From positions 387-48,769 of the forward strand of contig NZ_KV823425.1 of NCBI RefSeq assembly GCF_001815935.1: a stretch of DNA of 48,383 nt. The letters run 5' to 3'. The position numbers and the translations under genes are program-made. This DNA is from Corynebacterium sp. HMSC04H06. GTDB taxonomy: Bacteria > Actinomycetota > Actinomycetes > Mycobacteriales > Mycobacteriaceae. Shown in pieces: positions 24,394 to 31,469 of this stretch (position 1 is the stretch's first letter; every line of letters starts with the position of its first letter). The notes under the pieces are model-generated. The model worked only from the letters and a program-made list of their open reading frames with translations, made no database searches and was not told where the DNA came from.

Positions 24394-25551
24394 ATGCCTG
24401 CCCCGAAGATCATGACGGTCTACGGTACCCGTCCAGAAGCCATCAAGGTGGCGCCGGTCATCAAGGCCCTCGACCAGGATGATCGTTTTGAATCTGTGCC
24501 GGTGTCCACCGGCCAGCACAAGGAGATGCTCGAGCAGGTCAACTCCATGTTCGGGATTACTCCGGTCCATGATCTGGGGCTGATGAAGCCGGGGCAGGGC
24601 TTGAACGAACTGGTCTCCCGCGCGCTGGTGGGTCTGGACGAGGTCATCGCGCAGGAGAACCCGGACGCGATCATCTCCCAGGGGGATACCTCCACCGCGA
24701 TGGCCGCGGCGCTGGCCGGCTTCCACCGCGGCGTCAAGGTCATCCACCTGGAGGCCGGCCTGCGTACCGGCGATATTTCCTCCCCGTTCCCGGAGGAGGC
24801 CAACCGCCGGCTCATCGGGCAGGTCGCGGCCCTGCACCTGGCGCCGACCGAAGGTGCGATGGAAAACCTGCGCCAGGAGAACTTCCGCAGGAAGGACATC
24901 GTAGTCACGGGCAACACCGTCATCGACGCGCTGCTGGAGGCCGCCGGCTGGGACACCGAGTTCGCCGACCCGGCGCTGCAGGCCGCCGCGGCCACGGATA
25001 AGCGCCTGGTCGTGGTGACCACCCACCGCCGGGAGAACCTGGACGCGATGAAGAATATCGGCGACGCGGTCGCCGACCTGGCCGCAGAATATCCAGACAC
25101 CTACTTTGCCCTGCCGTTGCACCTGAACCCGAAGGTGCGCCAGGCGGTGCTGCCGGAGGTCGAAAATCTGGACAACGTCATCATCACGGATCCGCTGCCG
25201 TACGACCAGTTTACCCAGCTGCAAAACTGCGCGAGCATTATCCTGACCGACTCCGGCGGAGTCCAGGAGGAAGCCCCGGCGCTGGGCAAGCCGGTGCTGG
25301 TGATGCGCTCGAATACCGAGCGCCCCGAGGCCGTCGTGGCCGGCACCGTCAAGCTGGTCGGCACCGACCGCGACCTCATCACCGCGGAGGCGCGACTCCT
25401 GCTCGAGGACGACGCCGCCTACGCCGCCATGGCGAATGCGGTCAACCCCTACGGCGACGGCCAGGGCGCGGCGCGCTCGGTGGCCGCCATCGCGAACCTG
25501 TTCGGCCTGGGCGAGCGCCTGCCGGACTTCGCGCCGTCCGCCGCGGACTAG
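24394..25551 (+). CDS. wecB: UDP-N-acetylglucosamine 2-epimerase (non-hydrolysing)
   Basis: The 385-residue GT-B-fold enzyme converts UDP-GlcNAc to UDP-ManNAc. Family markers are MTVYGTRPEAIKVAPVIKAL, VSTGQHKEMLEQV, HLEAGLRTGDISSPFPEEANRR, VTTHRRENL and LTDSGGVQEEAPALGKPVLVMRSNTERPE-type motifs, all present. AAGGAG 4 nt before the ATG is a clear ribosome-binding site. Its product is the substrate of WecC, encoded 22 kb away at the other end of the glycan locus. Both are probably dedicated to ManNAcA supply. It stands alone, with a dyad in its promoter. Confidence 0.94.
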   Translation: MPAPKIMTVYGTRPEAIKVAPVIKALDQDDRFESVPVSTGQHKEMLEQVNSMFGITPVHDLGLMKPGQGLNELVSRALVGLDEVIAQENPDAIISQGDTSTAMAAALAGFHRGVKVIHLEAGLRTGDISSPFPEEANRRLIGQVAALHLAPTEGAMENLRQENFRRKDIVVTGNTVIDALLEAAGWDTEFADPALQAAAATDKRLVVVTTHRRENLDAMKNIGDAVADLAAEYPDTYFALPLHLNPKVRQAVLPEVENLDNVIITDPLPYDQFTQLQNCASIILTDSGGVQEEAPALGKPVLVMRSNTERPEAVVAGTVKLVGTDRDLITAEARLLLEDDAAYAAMANAVNPYGDGQGAARSVAAIANLFGLGERLPDFAPSAAD

Positions 25552-25615
25552 GGCGCCCGTCCCGCGGCGTAAATTTTGCCGCCGCGTTCCGCCGGTTGGG
25601 GCGCACCCGACCTTC

Positions 25616-25621
25616 TATACT
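25616..25621 (+). promoter_or_regulatory. -10 hexamer of the DyP peroxidase gene
   Basis: TATACT lies exactly 7 nt before ATG 25629. It is one of the best matches to consensus in the window. Confidence 0.55.
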
Positions 25622-25628
25622 GGGTTAC

Positions 25629-26660
25629 ATGCAACCCCATGAGCTTTCCCAGACGATCATCCTGCCGCAGACCAAGGTGGCCTTCTTCATCAACCTCAAG
25701 GTGCCCGCAGGCCAGGAGCAGGCGGCTATCGATGCCCTGACCGGCCTGTCCGGCACCGTCGATGGCGTCAGCTTCCGCGATCCGCATTCGCACCTGAGCG
25801 CCGTGGTGGGCATTGGCTCCCAGCTGTGGGACCGGCTTTTCGACCCGTCTACCGCTCCGAAGCCGGAGGGGCTGCACGACTTCGTGCCGTTGGAGGGCGA
25901 CAAGCACTCCGCGCCCTCGACGGGCGGGGACCTGTTCTTCCACATCCGCTCGGACGAATTCGACCGCGCCTTCGAGCTGACCCGCCGCATCAAGGGGCTG
26001 CTGGGCGACGAGGTGGAAACCCTCGACGAGGTCCACGCCTTCCGCTACATGGACTTCCGCGACCCGCTGGGCTTCGTGGACGGCACCGAGTCCCCGCAGG
26101 GGCGCGCCGGCGCCGACGCCGCGCTGATTGCCGAGGGCCAGTGGGCCGGCGGCAGCTACATCGTGGAGCAGAAATACACCCACAACTTGAAGGACTGGGA
26201 GAAGATCGGCGTCGAGGAGCAGCAGCGCGTTATCGGCCGCACCAAGGCCGAGGACATCGAGTTCGACGACGCCGAGAAGCCGCACAACAGTCACGTCTTC
26301 CTGAACTCTGTGGAGGACGCCGACGGCAACTCCCTGGAGATCGTCCGCGACAACCTGGCCTTCGGCAAGGGCACCGGCGAGCAAGGCACCTTCTTCATGA
26401 GCTACGCCAACGACGTCCGCGTGACCGAGCTGATGCTGCGCCGCATGTTCTTAGGCGAGCCCCGCGGCAACTACGATCGTATCCTTGATTTCTCCACCCC
26501 GCTGACGGGCGCGAACTTCTTCGCCCCGCCGCAGGAGTTCATCGACGCCGCCGACGAGTACGTGCGCCCCGGCCTCCTGCCGGACGACGACGCGCCGGCC
26601 GATCCCAGCCAGCCCGCCACGCAGCTGAGCGCCGCTAAGGGGCTCTACCCGCAGGACTAG
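25629..26660 (+). CDS. Dye-decolourising (DyP-type) heme peroxidase
   Basis: The 343-residue protein has the DyP ferredoxin-like repeat fold, with the GFVDGTESPQGR motif carrying the catalytic Asp. The distal Arg region falls near LEIVRDNLAFGKGTGEQGTFFMSYAND; the proximal heme His should be the one in KPHNSHVFLNS or nearby. There is no signal peptide or Tat motif, so it is cytoplasmic and most like class B DyPs, some of which load into encapsulins. No encapsulin gene is next to it. The start ATG 25629 follows from the -10 spacing. Confidence 0.9.
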   Translation: MQPHELSQTIILPQTKVAFFINLKVPAGQEQAAIDALTGLSGTVDGVSFRDPHSHLSAVVGIGSQLWDRLFDPSTAPKPEGLHDFVPLEGDKHSAPSTGGDLFFHIRSDEFDRAFELTRRIKGLLGDEVETLDEVHAFRYMDFRDPLGFVDGTESPQGRAGADAALIAEGQWAGGSYIVEQKYTHNLKDWEKIGVEEQQRVIGRTKAEDIEFDDAEKPHNSHVFLNSVEDADGNSLEIVRDNLAFGKGTGEQGTFFMSYANDVRVTELMLRRMFLGEPRGNYDRILDFSTPLTGANFFAPPQEFIDAADEYVRPGLLPDDDAPADPSQPATQLSAAKGLYPQD

Positions 26661-26672
26661 CGGCTTTTGCGT

Positions 26673-26704
26673 CGCCCTGGGAGACCACCCCAGGGCGGAT
26701 TTTG
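26673..26704 (+). terminator. Rho-independent terminator after the DyP gene
   Basis: CGCCCTGGG and CCCAGGGCG form a 9-bp stem around a 7-nt loop, followed by GATTTTG. It lies 13 nt past the DyP stop. Confidence 0.75.
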
Positions 26705-26769
26705 CTGGTGTTGGAGACTGCGGAGTTTCAGGCTCGGTAGAATACACAATTCGATCCGGATGGCTTCGG

Positions 26770-26775
26770 TAAACT
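26770..26775 (+). promoter_or_regulatory. -10 hexamer of the DUF3800 gene
   Basis: TAAACT lies 6 nt before ATG 26782, so even this AT-rich gene appears to use the leaderless layout. Confidence 0.45.
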
Positions 26776-26781
26776 GAACTC

Positions 26782-27552
26782 ATGGATAGCTTGTCTCCCA
26801 AGAGCCCTCCTCAAGTCCACCTTCCTTTGTCTACAGAGGGGGTAGCGTACTTCGTGGATGAGGCTGGGAGTAAGGGCTCTCTTGGGAAACACTTTGTGAC
26901 AGCCGCGGTGAGGACTTCTGATCCGGACAAGCTCTCTAGGGCTATCAAAGCCTGTCGCGATAGAAATAATTTTACGAAAGCCGAAGAAATAAAATTTTCC
27001 AAGGTGACAAAGAATTCCGAGCCGATACTTGCTGAGCTATTTTCGGAAGCAGTGTCAGCAGGGTGCACCTTTGGAGCGTTTGTTTTAGATAAACGGCATT
27101 TTGACCCGTGGTCTAACAGGGATCAGTGGCAGGGACACCGATTTGCCACCGACCGGTTGCTTCGAGGGCTTATAACTCGGCGCGAAGTGAGTGTGCTGAT
27201 GGTGGATCACATTGATGTCCCGGAAGGGATTTCGTATGGTGATGAGCTTGCTGCCGGTTTAAATAAGAGGTTTGGAAACAAGCGAGTAGTCACCGCAGTT
27301 AGTCTCGATTCTAGGACTTGCCCTCCACTGCAAATCGCTGATTTGTTGGCTAGCGCGGTCTTTCACGCGAGAAAGAAGATTGAAGACAATGGGTTGGAGC
27401 ACTTTCTTGACGACAAAACACCTAAGGCTCGATTGGCGAAAGATATTGCGGCTGCATTGGGTGAAACGTGTTTTAAAGACTGTCGAACTGACCTGCTGAA
27501 ACTCCAAACAAGTCATGAGCTGTCCTTGACAGAACTTAGGGGTGGGGTATGA
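26782..27552 (+). CDS. DUF3800 domain protein, probably horizontally acquired
   Basis: The 256-residue protein shows the DUF3800 plan: a first strand YFVDEAGSKG with the conserved Asp, EIKFSKV, the second acidic site VLMVDHID, and the closing LQIADLLASAVFH helix. The fold is thought to be RNase H-like, and the acidic residues suggest a metal-dependent nuclease, but no activity is established. DUF3800 genes are common in prophages and variable islands. Base composition is visibly lower in GC than both neighbours and codon use differs, so transfer is likely. It sits between two strong terminators. Confidence 0.8.
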   Translation: MDSLSPKSPPQVHLPLSTEGVAYFVDEAGSKGSLGKHFVTAAVRTSDPDKLSRAIKACRDRNNFTKAEEIKFSKVTKNSEPILAELFSEAVSAGCTFGAFVLDKRHFDPWSNRDQWQGHRFATDRLLRGLITRREVSVLMVDHIDVPEGISYGDELAAGLNKRFGNKRVVTAVSLDSRTCPPLQIADLLASAVFHARKKIEDNGLEHFLDDKTPKARLAKDIAAALGETCFKDCRTDLLKLQTSHELSLTELRGGV

Positions 27553-27560
27553 TCCAATCA

Positions 27561-27629
27561 GGCGCTGAAGCCTTAGTCTCAGACTAGAAGCAAGCGCCCG
27601 ATGGGCCGAGTCTCAGACTCATTACCCAT
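27561..27629. repeat. Two nested palindromes sharing AGTCTCAGACT
   Basis: The 11-mer AGTCTCAGACT occurs at 27575-27585 and 27609-27619. Each copy is extended to 6-bp arms (TAGTCT/AGACTA and GAGTCT/AGACTC) and enclosed by a second, unrelated outer dyad: GGCGCT/AGCGCC (27561-27566, 27593-27598) and ATGGG/CCCAT (27601-27605, 27625-27629). They lie between the DUF3800 stop and its terminator. Operator pair, structured RNA or recombination site are all possible. Confidence 0.6.
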
Positions 27630-27672
27630 GAAAAGCGGATCCCATACCGTAACACTTACCGTACTTATCGCG

Positions 27673-27704
27673 ACGCCCCACTTGAAAAGTGGGGCGTTTG
27701 CTTT
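27673..27704 (+). terminator. Rho-independent terminator of the DUF3800 transcript
   Basis: A 10-11-bp stem ACGCCCCACT/AGTGGGGCGT with a GAAA-type loop is followed by TTGCTTTT. The hairpin could also stop minus-strand glnA transcription, though it lacks a U-tract that way. Confidence 0.8.
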
Positions 27705-27786
27705 TGCACGAAACCAGTTCTTCGGCAGTGCTGTAACCAACTGTCCTAGGGAATACAAAGCCCGGCACAGGGTGGTCTTCCAAGAA

Positions 27787-29241
27787 TTAGACGTTGTAGT
27801 ACAGCTCGAATTCCTTCGGGGACGGGCCCTGTCGCAGGGGCAGGATTTCGCGGTCGAACTTGAGCCGGGTGTAGGCCTCGAGGAAGTCCTCGGTCATGAC
27901 GTCGCCGGCGGTGAGGAACTCGTGGTCGGCCTCGAGGGCCGCCAGCGAGGACTCCAGGGAGTGGGGGACTTGGGGGATGTCCTTCCGCTCCTGCGGGGAG
28001 AGCTCGTACAGGTCCTTGTCCACCGGCTCGCCGGGCTCGATGCGGTTGAGGATGCCGTCGATGCCGGCCATCATCTGCGCGGTAAACGCCAGGTAGGGGT
28101 TGGCCGAAGGATCGGGCGCGCGGAACTCGATGCGCTTGGCCTTCGGGTTTTCGCCGCTCAGGGGGATGCGGATGGCCGCGGAGCGATTGGACTGGGAATA
28201 GGCCAGGTTGACCGGGGCTTCGAAGCCGGAGAACAAACGGCGGTAGGAATTGACCGTGGGGTTGGTCAGCGCCAGCACGGCCGGTGCGTGCTTGAGCAGC
28301 CCGCCGATGTAGTAGCGTGCGGTATCGGACAGGCCGGCGTAGCCGGTCTCGTCGTAGAAGAGCGGCGTGCCGTCCTTCCACAGCGACTGGTGGGCGTGCA
28401 TGCCGGAGCCACCATCGCCGGCCAAAGGCTTGGGCATGAAGGTGGCTGTCTGCCCGTGGCTTTCCGCGGTATTGCGTACCACGTACTTGAAGGCCTGCAT
28501 GTCGTCGCCGGCCTTGAGGAGGTTGGCGAAGCGGTAGTTGACCTCCTGGATGCCGCCCGTGGCGATCTCGTGGTGGAAGCGCTCGACGTCAAAGCCGATG
28601 AGCTCCAGGTTGTAGGCGATGTCGTCGCGCACCGGGATGGTCTTGTCGTAGGGCGCAACCGGGAAGTAGCCGTCGTTGATGCGGATCTGGTTACCGCGGT
28701 TCGGGCTGCCGTCCATCATGGTTTCCTCCCCCGAGCGCCACCAGCCCTCGTCGGAGTCGACCTGGTGGAAGGAGTGGTTCACGCCGGAGGAGTAGCGGAC
28801 CGAGTCGAAGACGTAGAACTCCGCCTCCGCGCCGATGGAGCAGGTATCGGCGATGCCGGTCTCCTGCAGGTAGGCCTCCGCCTTCTGGGCAATGGAGCGT
28901 GGGTCGCGGGAGTAGGAGGCCTGGGAGAGGGGATCCCGGACGAAGAACTGCATGTTCAGCGTCTTGTGGGCGCGGAAGGGGTCGAGGTACGCCGTGCCCG
29001 GATCGGGGATGAGCGTCATGTCCGACTTATCAACGGTGGCGAAACCGGGGATGGAGGAGCCGTCGAAGGCGAAGCCCTCGCGGGCGGTTTGCTCTGTCAG
29101 AAGGCGGGCGGGCACGGTCAGGGCATGCTCGGCACCGAACACGTCGCTGAAGCGAATATCGAGGTAGCGGACCTGCTCCGCCTGGATGAAGTCGATGACA
29201 TCGTGGACTGAGGAAGCTTGCAAGCTCACTGGGGAAAACAC
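27787..29241 (-). CDS. glnA: Type I glutamine synthetase (GlnA)
   Basis: The 484-residue enzyme makes glutamine from glutamate and ammonia, or a related gamma-glutamyl amide. The GS latch and active-site signatures are present: FAFDGSSIPGF, IGAEAEFYVFD, the ATP-site KPLAGDGGSGMHAHQSLW, NPTVNSYRRL and RIEFRAPDPSANPYL. KDLYELSPQE carries the Tyr that is adenylylated in GSI-beta enzymes. The start is uncertain: GTG 29241 is the longest, with CTAAGG just upstream, and in-frame GTG 29229 is possible. It follows an ornithine-cyclodeaminase-family gene by 66 nt, so a specialised role (amine or amino-acid use) is as likely as central assimilation. Confidence 0.9.
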   Translation of the reverse strand: MFSPVSLQASSVHDVIDFIQAEQVRYLDIRFSDVFGAEHALTVPARLLTEQTAREGFAFDGSSIPGFATVDKSDMTLIPDPGTAYLDPFRAHKTLNMQFFVRDPLSQASYSRDPRSIAQKAEAYLQETGIADTCSIGAEAEFYVFDSVRYSSGVNHSFHQVDSDEGWWRSGEETMMDGSPNRGNQIRINDGYFPVAPYDKTIPVRDDIAYNLELIGFDVERFHHEIATGGIQEVNYRFANLLKAGDDMQAFKYVVRNTAESHGQTATFMPKPLAGDGGSGMHAHQSLWKDGTPLFYDETGYAGLSDTARYYIGGLLKHAPAVLALTNPTVNSYRRLFSGFEAPVNLAYSQSNRSAAIRIPLSGENPKAKRIEFRAPDPSANPYLAFTAQMMAGIDGILNRIEPGEPVDKDLYELSPQERKDIPQVPHSLESSLAALEADHEFLTAGDVMTEDFLEAYTRLKFDREILPLRQGPSPKEFELYYNV

Positions 29242-29307
29242 GCCTTAGGGTGTAGTTGGGGATGGGAATTAATGGGACATAGATGAGGCTGGGCTGGCAC
29301 CGACGCC

Positions 29308-30465
29308 CTAGGACAGCGCCGGCACGTCCCAGAGGTTGAGCGGTGTGCCCAAGCCCTTGTCGCGGGCTTGCTCCAGGACGTCCGTGGCCCACGCGACGTC
29401 CTCGACGGGCATGCCGCCGATGGAGTAGAAGAAGATTTCGTCGTCGTTGGTGCGGCCGGGGGCCTGGCCGTCGGCGATGGCGCCGATATTGGCAATGTCG
29501 GACTCTTCCAGCTTGCCCTCCTGGACCATGTCCCACCAGCGGTTGCCGGGAATGCCGAGCAGGCGCTCGTAGGTCACGTCGGGGCCGTTCTCGTTGAACC
29601 ACTCGGCGTACAGGCCCTTGTAGTCCACCACGAGGCGGGCGCCGCCGGAGGCGACGAAGTCATCGTCGAAGCGGGCGGCGGCCGGGGCCAGCACCAGCGC
29701 GCCGGGCTTGAGCCAGTCCTTGTTGAAATACGGGAAGCCCTGCGGGCCGTCCTGGGAGGTCGAGGTGCCCGCGATGAGGATATCGGAACCTTCCACCGCC
29801 TCCTGCTCGCTGTCGACGACGGTGAACTCAATATCCGGGTGCTGCTCGCGCAGGTAGTTCGCGGTGCGCTCAGTGGAGGCTGCCGTGCGCCCCTTGATCT
29901 TGACGCGCTTGATGGACGGGCGCTGGGTAATCGAGGAAGCCAGGATCGTCCGTGACATCACGCCCGGCCCGATGATGCCGACCTCCTCGGCATTGTCCAG
30001 GGCCAGGTGCTTCACGCCAACGGCCGGCACGGCGCCGGTGCGGTAGGCCGAGAGCAAATTCGCGGACATGATGGCCTTCGGCGCTCCCGTGACCGTGTCG
30101 TTGAGGACAAAGACGTGGATAGAACGCGGCAGCCCGTGGTTTCGGTTGTCCGCGTTGGATCCGTACCACTTCACCCCGGTGTTGTTGAAGCGGCCGCCGA
30201 TATAGGCCGGCATGGCCATGAAGCGGCGGTCGGGGCCGTTGGCCGGCATGCCCTCGAACTCCGGGTCATCGGGGAAGTTGATCTGCGCGCCGTGGCTGTT
30301 TGCGGAGGCACCAGCCATGCGGTAGTCACCCTTGTCGAGCAGGATGAGGGTTTCTTCCATCGTTTCGACGCACTTGGCGGCATCCGTCACGCCGGCGTCG
30401 ATCATGTCTTGTTCGGACAACCAGATGAGGTCTATGCGGGGATCAGGTTGTTCACTTGCTGTCAT
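29308..30465 (-). CDS. Ornithine cyclodeaminase/mu-crystallin family protein (tyramine oxidase subunit B-like)
   Basis: The 385-residue protein has an NAD-binding Rossmann region (VGIIGPGVMSRTILASSI at about 140-160) and the N-terminal substrate region FMAMPAYIGGRFNNTGVKWYGSN typical of the family, whose members deaminate ornithine, reduce imines or bind thyroid hormone. This long version resembles proteins annotated as tyramine oxidase subunit B. The reaction cannot be fixed from sequence alone. A weak AAGCAGG site precedes the ATG. It is the first gene of a minus-strand pair with glnA, suggesting amino-acid or amine nitrogen handling. Confidence 0.8.
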   Translation of the reverse strand: MTASEQPDPRIDLIWLSEQDMIDAGVTDAAKCVETMEETLILLDKGDYRMAGASANSHGAQINFPDDPEFEGMPANGPDRRFMAMPAYIGGRFNNTGVKWYGSNADNRNHGLPRSIHVFVLNDTVTGAPKAIMSANLLSAYRTGAVPAVGVKHLALDNAEEVGIIGPGVMSRTILASSITQRPSIKRVKIKGRTAASTERTANYLREQHPDIEFTVVDSEQEAVEGSDILIAGTSTSQDGPQGFPYFNKDWLKPGALVLAPAAARFDDDFVASGGARLVVDYKGLYAEWFNENGPDVTYERLLGIPGNRWWDMVQEGKLEESDIANIGAIADGQAPGRTNDDEIFFYSIGGMPVEDVAWATDVLEQARDKGLGTPLNLWDVPALS

Positions 30466-30845
30466 GGGCCTGCTTTCTGTGTTGAGCGCGCTTGCGGGCT
30501 CGCGGCGAAAAGCTTCCTTGGCTCACCCGCGAAGGCGCGACTGCGGAATCCAAGGTCGTACGGCCCAGCGTATAGAAGCCACCCACGCGCCGTACCCACT
30601 TTGCGTTTTACCCTGCACCGAAACCAGGCGAATATGTCTATTGCACTCTACGTTTGCCCACTAACGCTTTCACACACCCCTATGCTGCAACAATGCCCTA
30701 TACCGGGGGTAATCACGGGGTAAACGCGGTTGCCCCGAATAGAAACCATCGGTGGGGTTGTATTCCTGATTTCTCGGGCCTTGGGGGCAGGAGCCAAGTG
30801 CAAGATCGATTATTGAGTAGGCGGGCTGCCCCACCGATGAAGTTC
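30466..30845. other. 380-nt gene-free region with an inverted-repeat element
   Basis: The part next to the cyclodeaminase start should hold its promoter, but I see no convincing -35/-10 pair. The distal part holds the inverted-repeat element listed separately. No ORF here looks real. Confidence 0.4.
30747..30839. repeat. 93-bp element bounded by perfect 11-bp inverted repeats
   Basis: CATCGGTGGGG at 30747-30757 is matched by CCCCACCGATG at 30829-30839 with 71 nt between. No target-site duplication is evident (flanks GAAAC and AAGTT). The layout recalls a miniature inverted-repeat element or IS remnant. Confidence 0.5.
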
Positions 30846-31058
30846 TTACTCGTCGCGGTGGCTCGCTTTCAGTGCCTTGACTTCCCGGGATAGCTGAGCC
30901 ATGTCTTTTTCAGTGACTTGGGTATCCCGTGCAGCTAGGTAGGAGTCCCACTCCTCATTTGTCTTCTTTAGAAGTTTGTCTGCTCCGCGCTTGAATCGAC
31001 CTTGAAACTCGATTTGAGAACGCACTGATCGTCCCTGTTTAAGGGCAACATTTTCCAT
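30846..31058 (-). CDS. Small unknown protein
   Basis: The 70-residue, strongly charged protein is predicted to be mostly helical (RSQIEFQGRFKRGADKLLKKTNEEWDSYL..., closing with LSREVKALKASHRDE). I recognise no family. The short length and charge pattern would suit a DNA-binding or antitoxin-like protein, but no toxin partner is present. Its stop codon lies 6 nt from the inverted-repeat element. AGGCGA about 14 nt upstream is a poor ribosome-binding site. Confidence 0.45.
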   Translation of the reverse strand: MENVALKQGRSVRSQIEFQGRFKRGADKLLKKTNEEWDSYLAARDTQVTEKDMAQLSREVKALKASHRDE

Positions 31059-31200
31059 TCTGGAAACAGTCGCCTCACGTATGAGTTCACCGCCTTCTCA
31101 AATGCTGTCAGGCATTTGCTCATGGGCCAGACATACTGTGTTTTCTTTTGTGGTCGGAGAACTGGGGTGGGGCAAGTTGGTTAGTGTCTTTGGATCGACA
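31059..31200. other. Non-coding stretch with hairpin
   Basis: A perfect 7-bp hairpin CAAATGC-TGTCAG-GCATTTG (31099-31118) is the only structure seen. Confidence 0.3.
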
Positions 31201-31203
31201 AAA

Positions 31204-31236
31204 CCCCGCTGGCTAGTAAAACACTAGCCAGCGGGG
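31204..31236 (-). terminator. Rho-independent terminator of tRNA-Asn
   Basis: A perfect 14-bp stem (CCCCGCTGGCTAGT with ACTAGCCAGCGGGG) around AAAAC is followed on the minus strand by TTTTGTCG. It begins 11 nt past the tRNA 3' end. Confidence 0.9.
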
Positions 31237-31247
31237 CGATGAAATTG

Positions 31248-31320
31248 CTCCTCCAACTGGGCTCGAACCAGTGACCCTTCGATTAACAGTCGAATGCTCT
31301 GCCAACTGAGCTATGGAGGA
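31248..31320 (-). tRNA. tRNA-Asn (anticodon GTT)
   Basis: The 73-nt cloverleaf on the minus strand has the acceptor pair TCCTCCA/TGGAGGA, D-arm AGCTCAGTTGGCAGAGC, anticodon loop CTGTTAA with GTT, and T-arm loop GTTCGAGCC. The discriminator base is G, as usual for tRNA-Asn. CCA is not encoded. It marks the left boundary of the glycan locus; no copy of its 3' end recurs in the window. Confidence 0.97.
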
Positions 31321-31457
31321 ATATCCATTCGCTGCAACGACTGCTCGCTGCAACGAGACATAACTATATTAGGAAACCTCCGAAGAACACAAATCGCCAG
31401 GCAGTCGAGGTTTTCTGGAATTGTCTTGGCGGCGCGGAAGGAGTGGGTTGCGGCAGG

Positions 31458-31463
31458 TAGATT
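31458..31463 (+). promoter_or_regulatory. -10 hexamer of the PP-loop gene
   Basis: TAGATT lies 6 nt before GTG 31470. Confidence 0.45.
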
Positions 31464-31469
31464 AGAGGG

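Noticed and set aside
27601..29211. A 536-codon plus-strand open frame
   Set aside because: It mirrors glnA on the other strand; glnA has all glutamine synthetase motifs and the plus-strand product none.
31248..31320. tRNA-Asn as attachment site of an integrated island
   Set aside because: No repeat of the tRNA 3' end elsewhere in the window and no integrase gene. Proximity alone is not enough.
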